Shown here one piece after another: positions 15,571 to 25,738 of a stretch of DNA of 64,000 bases. The DNA lies in contig NZ_CH672390.1 of the NCBI RefSeq assembly GCF_000152865.1, forward strand, positions 1 to 64,000, written 5' to 3'. A program made the position numbers and the translations under genes. The DNA is from Erythrobacter sp. NAP1. GTDB lineage: Bacteria > Pseudomonadota > Alphaproteobacteria > Sphingomonadales > Sphingomonadaceae. The notes under the pieces are model-generated. The model did not search any database. It was not told the DNA's origin and was given only the letters and a program-made list of their open reading frames with translations. Position 1 is the first letter of the stretch, and the number at the start of each line of letters is the position of its first letter.

Positions 15571-16596
15571 CTGATTGATACGCATATCGACCTTGAGGCG
15601 ATTGATCCTGAACTGATCGCGCGCTTTGACGCTGCGCTCGACCGCCTTTGCCCTGACGAAGATTGGGACGGACCGCTGGGTCTCGCGGTCTCAGGCGGCC
15701 CTGATAGCTTTGCGCTCTTGTTGCTCGGCGCTGCGGCACGTCCGGGCGACATTGCGGTGATGAGCATCGACCATGGCATTCGGCCCGAAGCCGCTCGCGA
15801 GGTCGCTTTCGTCGAAACCATCTGCCAGTCGCTGGATGTCCCATTCACGTCGGCCAAGGTGACGCTGGGTGCAGGCAACCTGCAGGCAAAGGCGCGTGAG
15901 GCGCGTTACGCAGCGCTCGTCCAATGGGCCGCGCAGCAGAAGATCGGTCACGTCGCAACGGCGCATCACATCGACGACCAGGCAGAAACGCTTCTGATGC
16001 GGCTTGCGCGTGGGAGCGGGCTTCCGGGTCTAGCAGGAGTGCGTGAATGGACGCATCTGCCGGGCAGCGACGTGCCCCTGATCCGCCCGCTCTTGGGGTT
16101 TCGCAAGGCCGAGTTGGAGGCGGTTGTAGCGAGCGCGGGAATCACGCCAGTGAGCGATCCCTCCAATGAAAATCCCGCATTCGACCGCGTGCGCGTGCGC
16201 CAGCATCTGGCTGAGCACGACTGGCTCGACGCTGAAGCGCTGGCGACAAGCGCGCATCATCTTGCCGAAGGGTGGCGCGCGCTAGAATGGTATGCGCAGC
16301 TCGATTGGGAAGAGATGGTCAGCCGCGAGGACACACCGGAGGGCGCTCCGCAATACCGGTATTACTGTAATGTTCCGCGCGCGATCCAGATCGAGACTGT
16401 GAGCCGGATCGTGAGCGCGCTTGGTGGCCGGGTCAGCCGAAGCGAAGCGGGCAACGCTGCCGACCGGCTCTGGCGCGGCGAGAATGCCTCGCTCGGAGGC
16501 GTGCTGGGGCGCTGCGAAATAGAGAAAGTTGAAAAAGTCGGTGTCGAAATGCGCGTCTGGCGGTTCTCACCCGAACCGCCAAGGAACACGCACTAA
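15571..16596 (+). CDS. tilS: tRNA(Ile)-lysidine synthase with a non-standard start codon
   Basis: TilS modifies C34 of the CAU anticodon of tRNA-Ile to lysidine with ATP. The PP-loop SGGPDS is encoded at 15691-15708, with SIDHGIRPEA and ATAHHIDDQAETLLMRLARG downstream, all typical. No ATG, GTG or TTG exists in this frame between the upstream stop (15505) and the PP-loop; the first one (TTG 15718) lies after it and would remove the catalytic motif. Candidates are CTG at 15571 or ATT at 15574, the latter 5 bases after AAGGGGG. Initiation may be coupled to the CpoB-like stop at 15539. Expected length is about 340 residues. Confidence 0.88.
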   Translation: MIDTHIDLEAIDPELIARFDAALDRLCPDEDWDGPLGLAVSGGPDSFALLLLGAAARPGDIAVMSIDHGIRPEAAREVAFVETICQSLDVPFTSAKVTLGAGNLQAKAREARYAALVQWAAQQKIGHVATAHHIDDQAETLLMRLARGSGLPGLAGVREWTHLPGSDVPLIRPLLGFRKAELEAVVASAGITPVSDPSNENPAFDRVRVRQHLAEHDWLDAEALATSAHHLAEGWRALEWYAQLDWEEMVSREDTPEGAPQYRYYCNVPRAIQIETVSRIVSALGGRVSRSEAGNAADRLWRGENASLGGVLGRCEIEKVEKVGVEMRVWRFSPEPPRNTH

Positions 16597-16600
16597 CGGG

Positions 16601-17536
16601 TCACGACATGATCTTGTCGCCGAGGCCGATCATCTTGCCACGGGTGATCACGACCTTGTCGCCGCGCCCCGCAATTGCGAACAGCTTTTCGGCAAAGGGA
16701 TCGGGCACGCCGATACAGCCGTGCGAGGCGTAGCCGTTCATCACTGGCGAGCCGTGGATCGCGATACCGTCCCACGTAAGGCGCAGCGTCCAGGGCATCG
16801 GCGCGTTGTTGTACTTCTCCGATACGTTGTCGCGTTCCTTGGTCAGGATCGGAAACGTGCCGAGCGGCGTCGGGTGCGACTGTGTGCCGAGCAGCGCCAC
16901 TGCCGTGCCGATCTCATGCCCGTCGCGGAATACGCTGATGACGCGCGCATCGAGGTCGACCGTCATGACGATCTTGCCCGTCGCCGGAGCGCGGCTTTCG
17001 TCCCAGTACCAGTCGCCGTAACGGATCGTGCCTTCAATCGGCAGGATCGACTTGATCACAAAGGGATCATCGCTCTGGACGACCGGTACGGTCTGGACCT
17101 GCGGCTCGGAAATCATCCGGGTTGCGGGCCCGCGCGGCGGCTGTGTGTTGGCCGAGGCGTATTGCGCGGGGACGGTATTGTAGGTCACTTCGTCGAAATC
17201 GTAGGCGCTGCCGGTCACGATGGCAGGCGCTTCGTCGGGCGTTTCGCTCGGCGCATTGGCAAGCGCGTTCACCGATGCGGGAGCTGGTGGAAGTTCAGGC
17301 AGATCGTCGGTTGCCGTGTCGATACCGTAGGGTTGCGGAAGGCTCGGATCGACCACCAGCGAAGCGCCGCCCGTTGTCGGGTCGATGGCGCGGATTGCGT
17401 CTTCGGCGTCGGCGGCAACCTGCACGGCTGCATCGGCGGCGTCATCGGCGCTGGTCTGAGCAAGCGCGAGTGACGCGCCCCCGGTCAGCGCGGCAATCCC
17501 GGCGAGCGCGGTGAGGCGGAAATTTGTGAAAGCCAT
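16601..17536 (-). CDS. L,D-transpeptidase (YkuD family), exported
   Basis: About 311 residues with an N-terminal signal segment (LTALAGIAALTGGASLALAQ). A low-complexity Asp/Ala-rich region is followed by a YkuD catalytic domain whose His and Cys lie in IAIHGSPVMNG and YASHGCIGVPDPFAEKLF. The usual Arg after the catalytic Cys (SHGCIR) is Gly here. Such enzymes cross-link peptidoglycan (3-3 bonds) or anchor lipoproteins. An alternative start at 17557 adds seven residues; the ATG at 17536 is preceded by AAGGG at 9 bases. Convergent with tilS. Confidence 0.88.
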   Translation of the reverse strand: MAFTNFRLTALAGIAALTGGASLALAQTSADDAADAAVQVAADAEDAIRAIDPTTGGASLVVDPSLPQPYGIDTATDDLPELPPAPASVNALANAPSETPDEAPAIVTGSAYDFDEVTYNTVPAQYASANTQPPRGPATRMISEPQVQTVPVVQSDDPFVIKSILPIEGTIRYGDWYWDESRAPATGKIVMTVDLDARVISVFRDGHEIGTAVALLGTQSHPTPLGTFPILTKERDNVSEKYNNAPMPWTLRLTWDGIAIHGSPVMNGYASHGCIGVPDPFAEKLFAIAGRGDKVVITRGKMIGLGDKIMS

Positions 17537-17669
17537 ATGCAAAAACCCTTGATCCATTGCTGCGCATTATGGCGTTAAATGAACCCGGCTACCAGTGGCT
17601 AACCCGGCGGCGTCCCTCCGGGGGACGTGCGCGGGGGCGAATCGTTAACGTTGCCCTTGTTTTGTGCGC

Positions 17670-20459
17670 TCAGCCATGCGCTCCGAACTGGTTGGCAATC
17701 GCAATGCTGAGACGCAGCATCAGCGAATAAGCGCGCTCAATCGGGTCGATATAGTCGCGCGTGATCGCGGCATAGCCCTCGGCCTGCGCGTCCGGATAGT
17801 CGGCAGGCGCGTCCATCGCGAAGTCGGAAGGCGAGGGGAAGTGCGTGGGGAAGGCGCGGCGCATCTGGGCAAGCGCGTCTTCGATGCGGAGGCTGAATAC
17901 CATTTCCAGCACGTCCTCGCGGCTGACATCGTTAGCGCGGCTGAAGACCGGGACCGACACGGCGCGAAGGAAGATGTGCTGCATAAGCGCAAGCCTCAGC
18001 GCCTGAGCTGCGCCTATCATCCGGCGCGTTTCCTCGACCGGGATCGACGGTTCGGACGGGGGAAGCTGTTCAAGCAGGCGGTGATACTTTAGCGCATCGA
18101 CCCGCAGGCGCGAGGCAAGACGCCGGAACACGCCGGTGCGGTCGTCCTTGGTGAGATACTCAGCCAAAACCTCGCACGCAGCCGAAAGATGCGGCTCGGT
18201 CCCGCGATAGGGGCGGCTTGCCCAATAGGCCGAATTGAACAGCTCGCCATGCGCTGCAACGGTCTTGATGCTCGCAAGCGAGTTGGACGCGCGCGCAAGG
18301 CGGAGCAATTGCTGTCCACGCTCGCTTTCCTGCAGGAGCGCTGCGACCTCCTCATAATTGCCATCCGCCGCGCTTCCGATCCCGGCGATGATATTCACCG
18401 GGAAGCCAAGTTGCTGGAGGATCGAATTGTGCGGGATCGCGCGGATCTGGCGCAGATTCATGTCACGGTCCGCGCTAAGGTCCGACTGGCGGCGCGAAAC
18501 GCGGCTGCCGGTCGAATTGAGCAGGCCGAGGCCGAAGGCGGTGACCGCGCGGCTGTAAGTCTGGCTGCGCAGGTGAGCGCGCTGATGCGCGCGGATCGCG
18601 CGGTAGAAATCGAGGCTGAGATCGGTGCGCGCGTAGAACGGATCGTCGCAGACCTCGCTCTTTTCCGGCGCATCGGTGATGATCCGCGTCAGCGTCGCGC
18701 GGGCAAGCGCGGGGTTGGCAAACAGCAGATATCCGTCGCCGCCCTGAAAGCTGACTTCGGGTTCGAGCTCAATCCCGTGACGGTGGAACCGGCTGCGCGC
18801 CCACGGGCTGAGCGGCCAGGTCAGGCGGTCGGCAAAGCCGCTGGGATGCGCGCCGCGGCCCATGCTCTCGCCATGCGTGTTGAAAATGAGCGCCGCGACG
18901 TCTTTCAGCCCGTTGCGCTCCATCGCCTGCGCGAGCCGCCCTTGAAGGCGCTCGATCGCGAGGCTTGCAGGAATTTGCCCGACGAACCGCCCGGCATCGG
19001 AAAAGCCGGTCTGGATGCAGACGCGCCCGCGGGTCCGCGCATAGTCCTTGTACTGGTCCTCTGCGCAAAGCGCTTCGAGGAACCGCCCGCCATGCTCAAG
19101 CGCGCTTTCGGTTTCGAACAAAGGCGAGACGTCGACCTTGTCCTCGATCCCGAACAGGCGGGCGAGATACAGGGCGGCAAGGATGGTTGAGGGCTGCTCG
19201 CATTCGGCGATCAGCATCCGGATCGGCGTGTCCGCGTCGATATGGCCAAGGATCTGCGCCATCGCGAGGAATTGCCGCGTCGCGGTTGAGCTTTCGATGG
19301 CGAGCGAGGCGAAATTGGTGCGCTTGGGCTCAACCTCGGAAAGCATCCGGCGAAGCGTCGCCATCGCGCCCTTGCTGGCGAGGTCGAGGCCCGATTGCTC
19401 GCCCAGATGCGTGCGGATCGCGTTGTGCAGCTGCTTGGCGTTCACGCGGAAATGGACATGCGCCATGCCAAGCCCATCGGCGCGCATCGCGGCGGCGAGG
19501 GTGAGGAGGTCGATGGCGCGCTCGGTATCGTCGCTCGACTCGGCTTCCTGTTCGAGCCTTTCGATCACGCCGCTGAGCGAGGTCAGCTTTGCCGGATCGT
19601 CGGCTGTCAGTCGGTTCGCGGCGGCGGAAAGCTTGTCCGCATCGCTCAGGTCATCGGCGAAGTCCTTCGCACCGCGCGCGGCATGCTCGGCAGCGGCGGC
19701 AAGCGTTTCGACGAGCTCGTGCCCAGCGTCGATGGCCTTCAGATCTGCCGCATACCGCTCCAGCCGCTCGGCCTTTTCCGACAGGCGAAAACGGATCGAG
19801 GTGTACCACTTGATGTCGGTGCGCCCGTCCATGTCGTATCCGACCCAGGTCGCGAAGCGGAACGGGAGTGGCTTGGAAATCTTCCATTTCGATGGCCAGC
19901 AGGCTGCTGCATGGACCAGCGCCTCGCGCACGATCTGGCTGCGCGCATCTTGCGCATTGGCGATCGCTGCCATCGCCTGTTCGTGTTCGTAATCGAGCGT
20001 CACGGCAGGGCGCGGCTCGCTGGTGGCGCAGGCATCGCATGACAGCTTTGCCCCCGTCGCGGCGGCCTCGGCGACGACCGCGGTGTGTGCAGGCGTCATC
20101 AGGAAGGTCGGGTGCGCGGTGAAGACCGCGTGCAGGCTAGGCACCTCCCATTGCGCTCGGAAGGCGTCGAAATCCTCGCCGGGGCCAAGCGCGCTTTTGA
20201 GGGCGGCGGTGTTTGCCTGCGGTTCGACCGGCGCGACCAGTCGCTCAAGCCGCTTGGCGCGGGCCTTGAGCGAAGTGCATTCCATCTCCACCACCAAGTC
20301 TTCGAGCGCGTCGAGGTCCATCACGCCGCCTTCGAGCGCGCGCGAGAGGTCGAGGCCCAGCTGGAACACCGGATTGAACAATGGCGTCTCGCGCGTGCGG
20401 GCGTGGAGTTCCTGCAGCCGCTGCGAAAGCGAGCCGAGCGTGGTCAGCGGAAGGGTCAT
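17670..20459 (-). CDS. Phosphoenolpyruvate carboxylase homologue with altered active-site motifs
   Basis: A 929-residue protein that matches PEP carboxylase along its length. By eye, TAHPTF (114-119) corresponds to TAHPTE, GYDMDGR (207-213) to GGDRDGN, PLFET (446-450) to the substrate-site PLFET, GFSDAGRF (485-492) to GYSDSAKD, and FNTHGESMGRG (526-536) to FHGRGGSIGRG. So the histidine is kept in the first motif, but the usual lysine is Arg and the His and Arg of HGRGG are Asn and His. Canonical enzymes make oxaloacetate from PEP and bicarbonate. Activity of this variant is uncertain. It is the last gene of the zwf-edd-glk operon and overlaps glk by 4 bases. Confidence 0.8.
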   Translation of the reverse strand: MTLPLTTLGSLSQRLQELHARTRETPLFNPVFQLGLDLSRALEGGVMDLDALEDLVVEMECTSLKARAKRLERLVAPVEPQANTAALKSALGPGEDFDAFRAQWEVPSLHAVFTAHPTFLMTPAHTAVVAEAAATGAKLSCDACATSEPRPAVTLDYEHEQAMAAIANAQDARSQIVREALVHAAACWPSKWKISKPLPFRFATWVGYDMDGRTDIKWYTSIRFRLSEKAERLERYAADLKAIDAGHELVETLAAAAEHAARGAKDFADDLSDADKLSAAANRLTADDPAKLTSLSGVIERLEQEAESSDDTERAIDLLTLAAAMRADGLGMAHVHFRVNAKQLHNAIRTHLGEQSGLDLASKGAMATLRRMLSEVEPKRTNFASLAIESSTATRQFLAMAQILGHIDADTPIRMLIAECEQPSTILAALYLARLFGIEDKVDVSPLFETESALEHGGRFLEALCAEDQYKDYARTRGRVCIQTGFSDAGRFVGQIPASLAIERLQGRLAQAMERNGLKDVAALIFNTHGESMGRGAHPSGFADRLTWPLSPWARSRFHRHGIELEPEVSFQGGDGYLLFANPALARATLTRIITDAPEKSEVCDDPFYARTDLSLDFYRAIRAHQRAHLRSQTYSRAVTAFGLGLLNSTGSRVSRRQSDLSADRDMNLRQIRAIPHNSILQQLGFPVNIIAGIGSAADGNYEEVAALLQESERGQQLLRLARASNSLASIKTVAAHGELFNSAYWASRPYRGTEPHLSAACEVLAEYLTKDDRTGVFRRLASRLRVDALKYHRLLEQLPPSEPSIPVEETRRMIGAAQALRLALMQHIFLRAVSVPVFSRANDVSREDVLEMVFSLRIEDALAQMRRAFPTHFPSPSDFAMDAPADYPDAQAEGYAAITRDYIDPIERAYSLMLRLSIAIANQFGAHG

Positions 20460-21451
20460 GGCTGCGGCTCCTCAAGATGGGTCTGGGCAAATGCGGCGGC
20501 TGCACCGAGCAGGCCGGGTTGCGGGTGGGTGATGAGCTTGACGGGGAGCGTCGCCATCAGGCCAGCAAAGCGCCCCTTGGCGGTGAAGCGCGAGGCGAAG
20601 CCCGATGCGCGGATCGTCTCGCGAATGCGGTAGCCAAGGCCCCCCGCAATCACGACGCCCTTGGCGCCCTGAACCAGCGCGATATCGCCAGCAACCGATC
20701 CCAGCGCGAGGCAGAAGCGGTCGACGGCGGCGGCAGCGAGGCTGTCCGATCCGTCAGTCCCGGCGGTCCAGATTTCAACGTCGCTTAATTCGCGCACGGC
20801 TCGCCCTTCGATAGCGGCAAGCGCGTGGAAGATATCGACTATGGCAGGACCTGAGACGACGCGCTCGTCTGAAACGCGCGTGTGTCGTTTGCGCAGGCGA
20901 GCAAGGATTGCGTCTTCGATCGAGTCGAGTGGTGCAAAATCGCCATGCCCGCCCTCGGTCGCCTGCACGCGGTACGAGCCGTCGGGGCGTCGGTAGAAGT
21001 ATGCAACGCCAAGCCCGGTGCCCGGTCCAAGCACGCTGATCGTGCCGGGTTCGGGGAAAGGCTCGTCCGGTCCAGCGAGGTGCAGGAATTCCTCGTCAGG
21101 CGCGCGCGCGGCGGCGTGAGCGACGGCCTCGAAATCGTTGACGATGACGTGGTTTGTACAGCCCAGCTTGCTCTCGATCAGCGGCGGGCGGATGATCCAC
21201 GGATTGTTGGTAAAGCGGATGATGTCGGGCTTGATCGGTCCTGCCACCGCCATCGCAAGCTGGTCGGGGATGGTGCCGCCCATCTGGCTCGCGAAATCCT
21301 CCCACGCGGTCTGAAAGCTCGCATGGGTTTCGGTGTGGATCGTGACCGGTTCGCCTAGCGCGATCGCGCCATCGGTATGAATGGTCGCGATCGCAAAGCG
21401 GGCATGCGTGCCGCCGACATCGACGGTGACGATATCCGTGCTTCCAGCCAA
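20456..21451 (-). CDS. glk: Glucokinase
   Basis: A 331-residue protein of the bacterial glucokinase family. The ATP/phosphate-binding segment VDVGGTHARFAIA is at the N-terminus, with AVAGPIKPD, the glucose-binding NDFEAVAHA and the GPGTGLGVAY segment following. It phosphorylates cytosolic glucose to glucose 6-phosphate, feeding the Zwf and Edd reactions encoded just upstream in the same operon. The start is 4 bases after the edd stop and the stop overlaps the ppc-like start (ATGA), suggesting translational coupling. Confidence 0.96.
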   Translation of the reverse strand: MAGSTDIVTVDVGGTHARFAIATIHTDGAIALGEPVTIHTETHASFQTAWEDFASQMGGTIPDQLAMAVAGPIKPDIIRFTNNPWIIRPPLIESKLGCTNHVIVNDFEAVAHAAARAPDEEFLHLAGPDEPFPEPGTISVLGPGTGLGVAYFYRRPDGSYRVQATEGGHGDFAPLDSIEDAILARLRKRHTRVSDERVVSGPAIVDIFHALAAIEGRAVRELSDVEIWTAGTDGSDSLAAAAVDRFCLALGSVAGDIALVQGAKGVVIAGGLGYRIRETIRASGFASRFTAKGRFAGLMATLPVKLITHPQPGLLGAAAAFAQTHLEEPQP

Positions 21452-21455
21452 GGCG

Positions 21456-23261
21456 TTACAGTCCCGCGCTGGCGAGCATCGCTGACGCGCCTTGCTCGGC
21501 GCCGTCGGCTTGCGCTTGCATCATGCGGTAAAGCTCACGCCCGACGCCCCATTCGGGTTCGGGATCGCGGGCCGCTTCGCGCGAATCGAAGTCGGCAGTG
21601 GTCGAAAGCTCGCCCGTCTCCGCACACACCTTCACCATGTCGCCATCGCGCAGGTAAGCGAGCGGGCCGCCGCCGACAGCCTCGGGCGTGATGTGGATCG
21701 CGGACGGCACTTTACCCGATGCGCCCGACATGCGGCCATCGGTGACGAGTGCGACCTTGAAGCCCTTGTCCTGCAACACGGCAAGCGGAGGGGTGAGCGA
21801 GTGGAGTTCGGGCATGCCATTTGCGCGCGGGCCCTGAAACCGAACGACGACCACGACATCGCGGTCAAGCTCGCCCGCCTTGAAGGCTTTCGTCACGTCA
21901 TGCTGGTTCTCGAACACGCGGCAAGGCGCTTCGATGGTCCAGCGCTCTTTTGCGACCGCCGATGATTTGAAGCAGGCGCGGCCAAGATTGCCGGTCAAAA
22001 GCTTCATCCCGCCGTCGTGCTGGAAAGGCTCTGCCACCGGGCGAAGCATCGTGTCGTCGCGCGTCTCGGTGACGCGGGCCCACTGGAGTTTGTCGTCCTG
22101 CCAGACGGGTTCTTGAGTGTAGGCTTCAAAGCCCTCCTCCCACACGGTGAGGATGTCGGCGTGCGCAAGGCCTGCGCCCAGAAGCTCGCCGATCACGTAA
22201 CCCATTCCGCCTGCATGGTGGAACTGGTTCACATCGCCCGAGCCATTGGGATAGACCCGCGCGACGAGCGGCACGACGCTCGAAAGCTCTGCAAGGTCGG
22301 TCCAGTCGAGGATGACCCCTGCAGCGCGCGCCATGGCGGGGATGTGGATCGCGTGATTGGTCGAACCGCCCGTTGCGAGCAAGCCGATAGCGGCGTTGAT
22401 GATCGCCTTTTCATCGACCACCTGCGCCAGAGTGCGCTCTGTCGTCCCGGCAAGCTGAGCAACCCGGTGAACCGCCGCCCGGTCCAGCGCCTGGCGCAAT
22501 TTCGTGCCCGGCTGGACGAAAGCCGCGCCCGGAACGTGCAGCCCCATCATCTCCATCATCATCTGGTTGGAGTTGGCGGTGCCATAGAATGTGCAGGTGC
22601 CCGGCGAGTGGTAAGAGCCAAGCTCGCTTTCGAGAAGCACGTCGCGACCCACTTCGCCGCTTGCATATTTCTGGCGGGTTTCCTGCTTCTGCTTGTTCGA
22701 AATCCCGCTCGGCATGGGGCCGGAAGGGACGAAGATGGCGGGCAGGTGGCCAAAGCGCAGCGCGCCGATCATCAGGCCGGGTACGATCTTGTCGCAGATG
22801 CCAAGATAGGCCGCGCCGTCATACATCTGGTGGCTGAGCGCAATCGCGGCGGCCATGGCGATATTGTCGCGGCTGAAGAGCGAAAGCTCCATCCCGTCCT
22901 CGCCCTGCGTGACCCCGTCGCACATGGCAGGCGTGCCGCCTGCGACCTGAGCCGTTGCGCCGACTTCGCGCGCATAGATCTTCATGCGGTCGGGATAGCG
23001 GCCATAGGGTTGGTGCGCGGACAGCATGTCATTGTAGGCCGACACGATCCCGATATTGGGACCGCGCCCTTCCTTCATCGCGTCCTGATCCTCAAGCGCG
23101 CCCGCAAAGGCGTGGGCGAGCACCGAGCACGAGACCTGCTCGCGTTCTGGGCGGCGGTCGGCCTCGCGCTTCATCAGGTCGAGATAGCGCCCGCGCGACG
23201 GCTTCGAGCGTTCGATAATCCGCTGCGTCACCCGGTGGATGGTGTCGTTGAGGTTACTCAT
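21456..23261 (-). CDS. edd: Phosphogluconate dehydratase
   Basis: A 601-residue IlvD/Edd-family [Fe-S] dehydratase converting 6-phosphogluconate to 2-keto-3-deoxy-6-phosphogluconate, the defining Entner-Doudoroff step. Visible signatures are [40 protein letters not shown] and [20 protein letters not shown], whose cysteines bind the cluster. The start overlaps the zwf stop by 8 bases. Edd is distinguished from dihydroxyacid dehydratase by length and by the operon. No eda (KDPG aldolase) or pgl is present in the window. Confidence 0.96.
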   Translation of the reverse strand: MSNLNDTIHRVTQRIIERSKPSRGRYLDLMKREADRRPEREQVSCSVLAHAFAGALEDQDAMKEGRGPNIGIVSAYNDMLSAHQPYGRYPDRMKIYAREVGATAQVAGGTPAMCDGVTQGEDGMELSLFSRDNIAMAAAIALSHQMYDGAAYLGICDKIVPGLMIGALRFGHLPAIFVPSGPMPSGISNKQKQETRQKYASGEVGRDVLLESELGSYHSPGTCTFYGTANSNQMMMEMMGLHVPGAAFVQPGTKLRQALDRAAVHRVAQLAGTTERTLAQVVDEKAIINAAIGLLATGGSTNHAIHIPAMARAAGVILDWTDLAELSSVVPLVARVYPNGSGDVNQFHHAGGMGYVIGELLGAGLAHADILTVWEEGFEAYTQEPVWQDDKLQWARVTETRDDTMLRPVAEPFQHDGGMKLLTGNLGRACFKSSAVAKERWTIEAPCRVFENQHDVTKAFKAGELDRDVVVVVRFQGPRANGMPELHSLTPPLAVLQDKGFKVALVTDGRMSGASGKVPSAIHITPEAVGGGPLAYLRDGDMVKVCAETGELSTTADFDSREAARDPEPEWGVGRELYRMMQAQADGAEQGASAMLASAGL

Positions 23262-24714
23262 GCCAGCTTACTCCGTCGCGTTCGGTGAGCGCGATTGCCG
23301 CGCTCGGTCCCCAACTGCCTGCGGTGTAGGTCTTTGGCGTGACGCCATTGGCTTCCCATTCGGCGCGGATCGCGTCGATCCAGTGCCACTGCGCCTCGAC
23401 CTCGTCGCGGCGCACGAATAGTGTCTGATCGCCCTTGATGAGGTCAAGCAGCAGGCGCTCGTAAGCGATCCGGCGCTGCGTTTCGGCAAAGGCCGATGGC
23501 ATCGCGATCTTGAGCGGCACTTCGCGCAGGCGCACTCCGTCTTCGTCGAGGCCCGGGACTTTCGCCATCAGCGAGAGCGTGATGTCCTCTTCGGGCTGGA
23601 TACCGATGAGAAGGTGGTTGGGCTGAAGCCCTGCGCCCATGCTTTCGAAGATCGAGTGCGGGACGCAGCGGAACTTGACCAGGATTTCGGTCACGCGCTC
23701 GGGCAGGCGTTTGCCGGTGCGAAGGTAGAAGGGCACGCCCTTCCAGCGCCAGTTGTCGACATGCGTCTTGATCGCGGTGAAGGTTTCGGTGTTGGAGGGC
23801 TTGCCCAGTTCCTCGTCATAGCCCGGCACCGCCTGTCCGTTGACCGCACCTGCGCGGTACTGACCGGTGACGGTTTCACTGGCGACAGCCTTGCGCAGCG
23901 CGCGCAGGACCTTGACCTTTTCATCGCGCACGGCGGTCGCATCGAAGCTCGTCGGCGGCTCCATCGCGACCAGCGCGAGCAGTTGCAGCATGTGGTTCTG
24001 CACCATGTCGCGCAGCGCGCCTGCATCGTCGTAGAATGTGACGCGCCCCTCAAGGCCCACCGTTTCGGCGACGGTGATCTGCACATGCTCGATGATGTTC
24101 GAATTCCAGATCGGCTCGAACAGAATGTTGGCAAAGCGCAGCGCGAGGAGGTTCTGCACCGTCTCCTTGCCAAGGTAATGGTCGATGCGGAAAATGCGCT
24201 CTTCGGGGAACGCGCCCGCCACCGCGTCGTTGATTTCAGCGGAGCTTTCCAGATCGGTGCCTAGCGGTTTTTCAAGGCACATGCGCACCTTCTCACCCGT
24301 CAGCCCCGCATGTTGCAGCCCGGCAATCGTCGGGCCGAACAGGCTCGGCGCGGTCGAGAGGAAGATAGCAAGGCCGCCGTTCTCCTCATCACTCTGGCCG
24401 ACTTCCGCGACCTTGGCGGCAAGCGCATCAAAGCCCTCGACACTCGACGCATCGAGCGGCTGGTAGCTCAGCCTGTTGAGAAACTGCGCCATGCTGCCAC
24501 GGCGTTCTGCTGGCAGGAACTGCTCCAGCGCCTCACGCGCCATGTTGCGAAACTCGCCGTCGTCGATGTCGCTTCGCGCCGTGCCGATAATGGCGAGGCG
24601 TTCAGGCAGAAGTCCGTCGGCGTCGAGAGCACACAGGCTCGGCAGCAGCTTGCGCCGCGAAAGGTCGCCCGTCGCTCCGAACAAGAGCAAGCGGTCAGCA
24701 GCAAATTCAGTCAT
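23254..24714 (-). CDS. zwf: Glucose-6-phosphate dehydrogenase
   Basis: About 486 residues. The dinucleotide-binding motif [18 protein letters not shown] is at the N-terminus. The active-site peptide [13 protein letters not shown] is near residue 180, with [11 protein letters not shown] and [20 protein letters not shown] later. It oxidises glucose 6-phosphate to 6-phosphogluconolactone with NAD(P)+. It is the first gene of zwf-edd-glk-ppc-like. An ATG at 24726 lies four codons upstream; 24714 is preferred because GGGGAT precedes it by 5-8 bases and family members start MTEF-like. The upstream region to 24800 holds the likely operon promoter. Confidence 0.96.
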   Translation of the reverse strand: MTEFAADRLLLFGATGDLSRRKLLPSLCALDADGLLPERLAIIGTARSDIDDGEFRNMAREALEQFLPAERRGSMAQFLNRLSYQPLDASSVEGFDALAAKVAEVGQSDEENGGLAIFLSTAPSLFGPTIAGLQHAGLTGEKVRMCLEKPLGTDLESSAEINDAVAGAFPEERIFRIDHYLGKETVQNLLALRFANILFEPIWNSNIIEHVQITVAETVGLEGRVTFYDDAGALRDMVQNHMLQLLALVAMEPPTSFDATAVRDEKVKVLRALRKAVASETVTGQYRAGAVNGQAVPGYDEELGKPSNTETFTAIKTHVDNWRWKGVPFYLRTGKRLPERVTEILVKFRCVPHSIFESMGAGLQPNHLLIGIQPEEDITLSLMAKVPGLDEDGVRLREVPLKIAMPSAFAETQRRIAYERLLLDLIKGDQTLFVRRDEVEAQWHWIDAIRAEWEANGVTPKTYTAGSWGPSAAIALTERDGVSWHE

Positions 24715-24800
24715 TCTGATCCCCAATATTCAAGTGGGGCGTAACGTCATGTCAGGACACCTGCAACGAAAGAATTGTTGCAGGTGCGAAAACGTAAGAT

Positions 24801-25610
24801 TCAGTCTCCAAACGCTACGGAAACCTTGCTGTATTCGAATTGCATTGGGCCGAAGGTGGTGATGAAGGAGACGTCGGCGGCATCGCGCCCGATGCCGATT
24901 TTCACCGCGCTTGCAAGGTCGGCCATTCCGGTTGCGTCAACAAGCTGCCAGCTGCCTGCGCCTTCACCTTCACTGCCTTGCGGATCGGCGAGGAAGACCT
25001 CGGCCACGGCATGGAAATCCTGCGGCGTGACGCCGGGCGCATAGCAGGCGACATAACGTGCGGGGATGGAAGAGGCGCGGGCGAGCATCACCAGGACATG
25101 CGTGTAATCGCGGCAGATGCCGGCGCGCGCGATGAAACTGTCGCTCGCACTGGTGGACGCGTCGGAGATGCCGGGTGTGTAAGTGAAGTTCTGCTCGATC
25201 CAGTCGCGGATGGCAGCGATGCGCGCACCGCCGCTTGTCCCTGAGAATTCGGCTGAGGCGAGCGCCTGGTACTGGTCGGCCCGGCAATAACGGGAATCGA
25301 GCAGGAATTTGACCGTCTCGCCCGGCAGCATGTGAGGCGGCAGAGCGGCGAGGCTCGAAAGGTCGTGCAATCGGCGCTGGACGCGGACGTTGGCCTCATA
25401 CTGCACCTCGATCCGGCCCTGTCCCTCGAGCCAGATACGTTCACCGATATCGTCCTGCGCGGCAACGCGCGCGAGGTGCTCTGTCGGCGTGATGGAAGTC
25501 GCTGTGTCGATCAACTCCTGCTCAGGCAAGGATGCCGCTTCGAACTGAAGCAGCGCCGAGGTTGGCTGGTCGAAGCAGAAGGCGAAGCGGGAGGAGACGA
25601 GAACGGACAT
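24801..25610 (-). CDS. Transglutaminase-like domain protein
   Basis: A 269-residue protein without a signal peptide. The N-terminal beta domain is followed by a transglutaminase-like cysteine-protease core with the triad Cys in ARAGICRDYTHVLVMLAR, His in DFHAVAEVFL and Asp in WQLVDATG. Prokaryotic members are often amidases or peptidases rather than cross-linking enzymes, and the substrate is unknown. It stands alone. Its upstream region (25611-25858) carries a 20-bp periodic direct repeat that may control it. Confidence 0.87.
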   Translation of the reverse strand: MSVLVSSRFAFCFDQPTSALLQFEAASLPEQELIDTATSITPTEHLARVAAQDDIGERIWLEGQGRIEVQYEANVRVQRRLHDLSSLAALPPHMLPGETVKFLLDSRYCRADQYQALASAEFSGTSGGARIAAIRDWIEQNFTYTPGISDASTSASDSFIARAGICRDYTHVLVMLARASSIPARYVACYAPGVTPQDFHAVAEVFLADPQGSEGEGAGSWQLVDATGMADLASAVKIGIGRDAADVSFITTFGPMQFEYSKVSVAFGD

Positions 25611-25738
25611 ATACTTACCTAACGCATGACAACACAGCGGTTCCGAGGCGTGCGCATTTTCCTACTCGCCGCGCGCTTGATAGGGCAGCTTGCATGGCAG
25701 TCGCGCGCCCCATTTGTTCTGGACACTTGCCTGGTGTG

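Noticed and set aside
18189-20633. Long open frames opposite the PEPC-like and glk genes
   Set aside because: They follow from strong third-position GC bias in the minus-strand genes. No start with a ribosome site or domain was seen.
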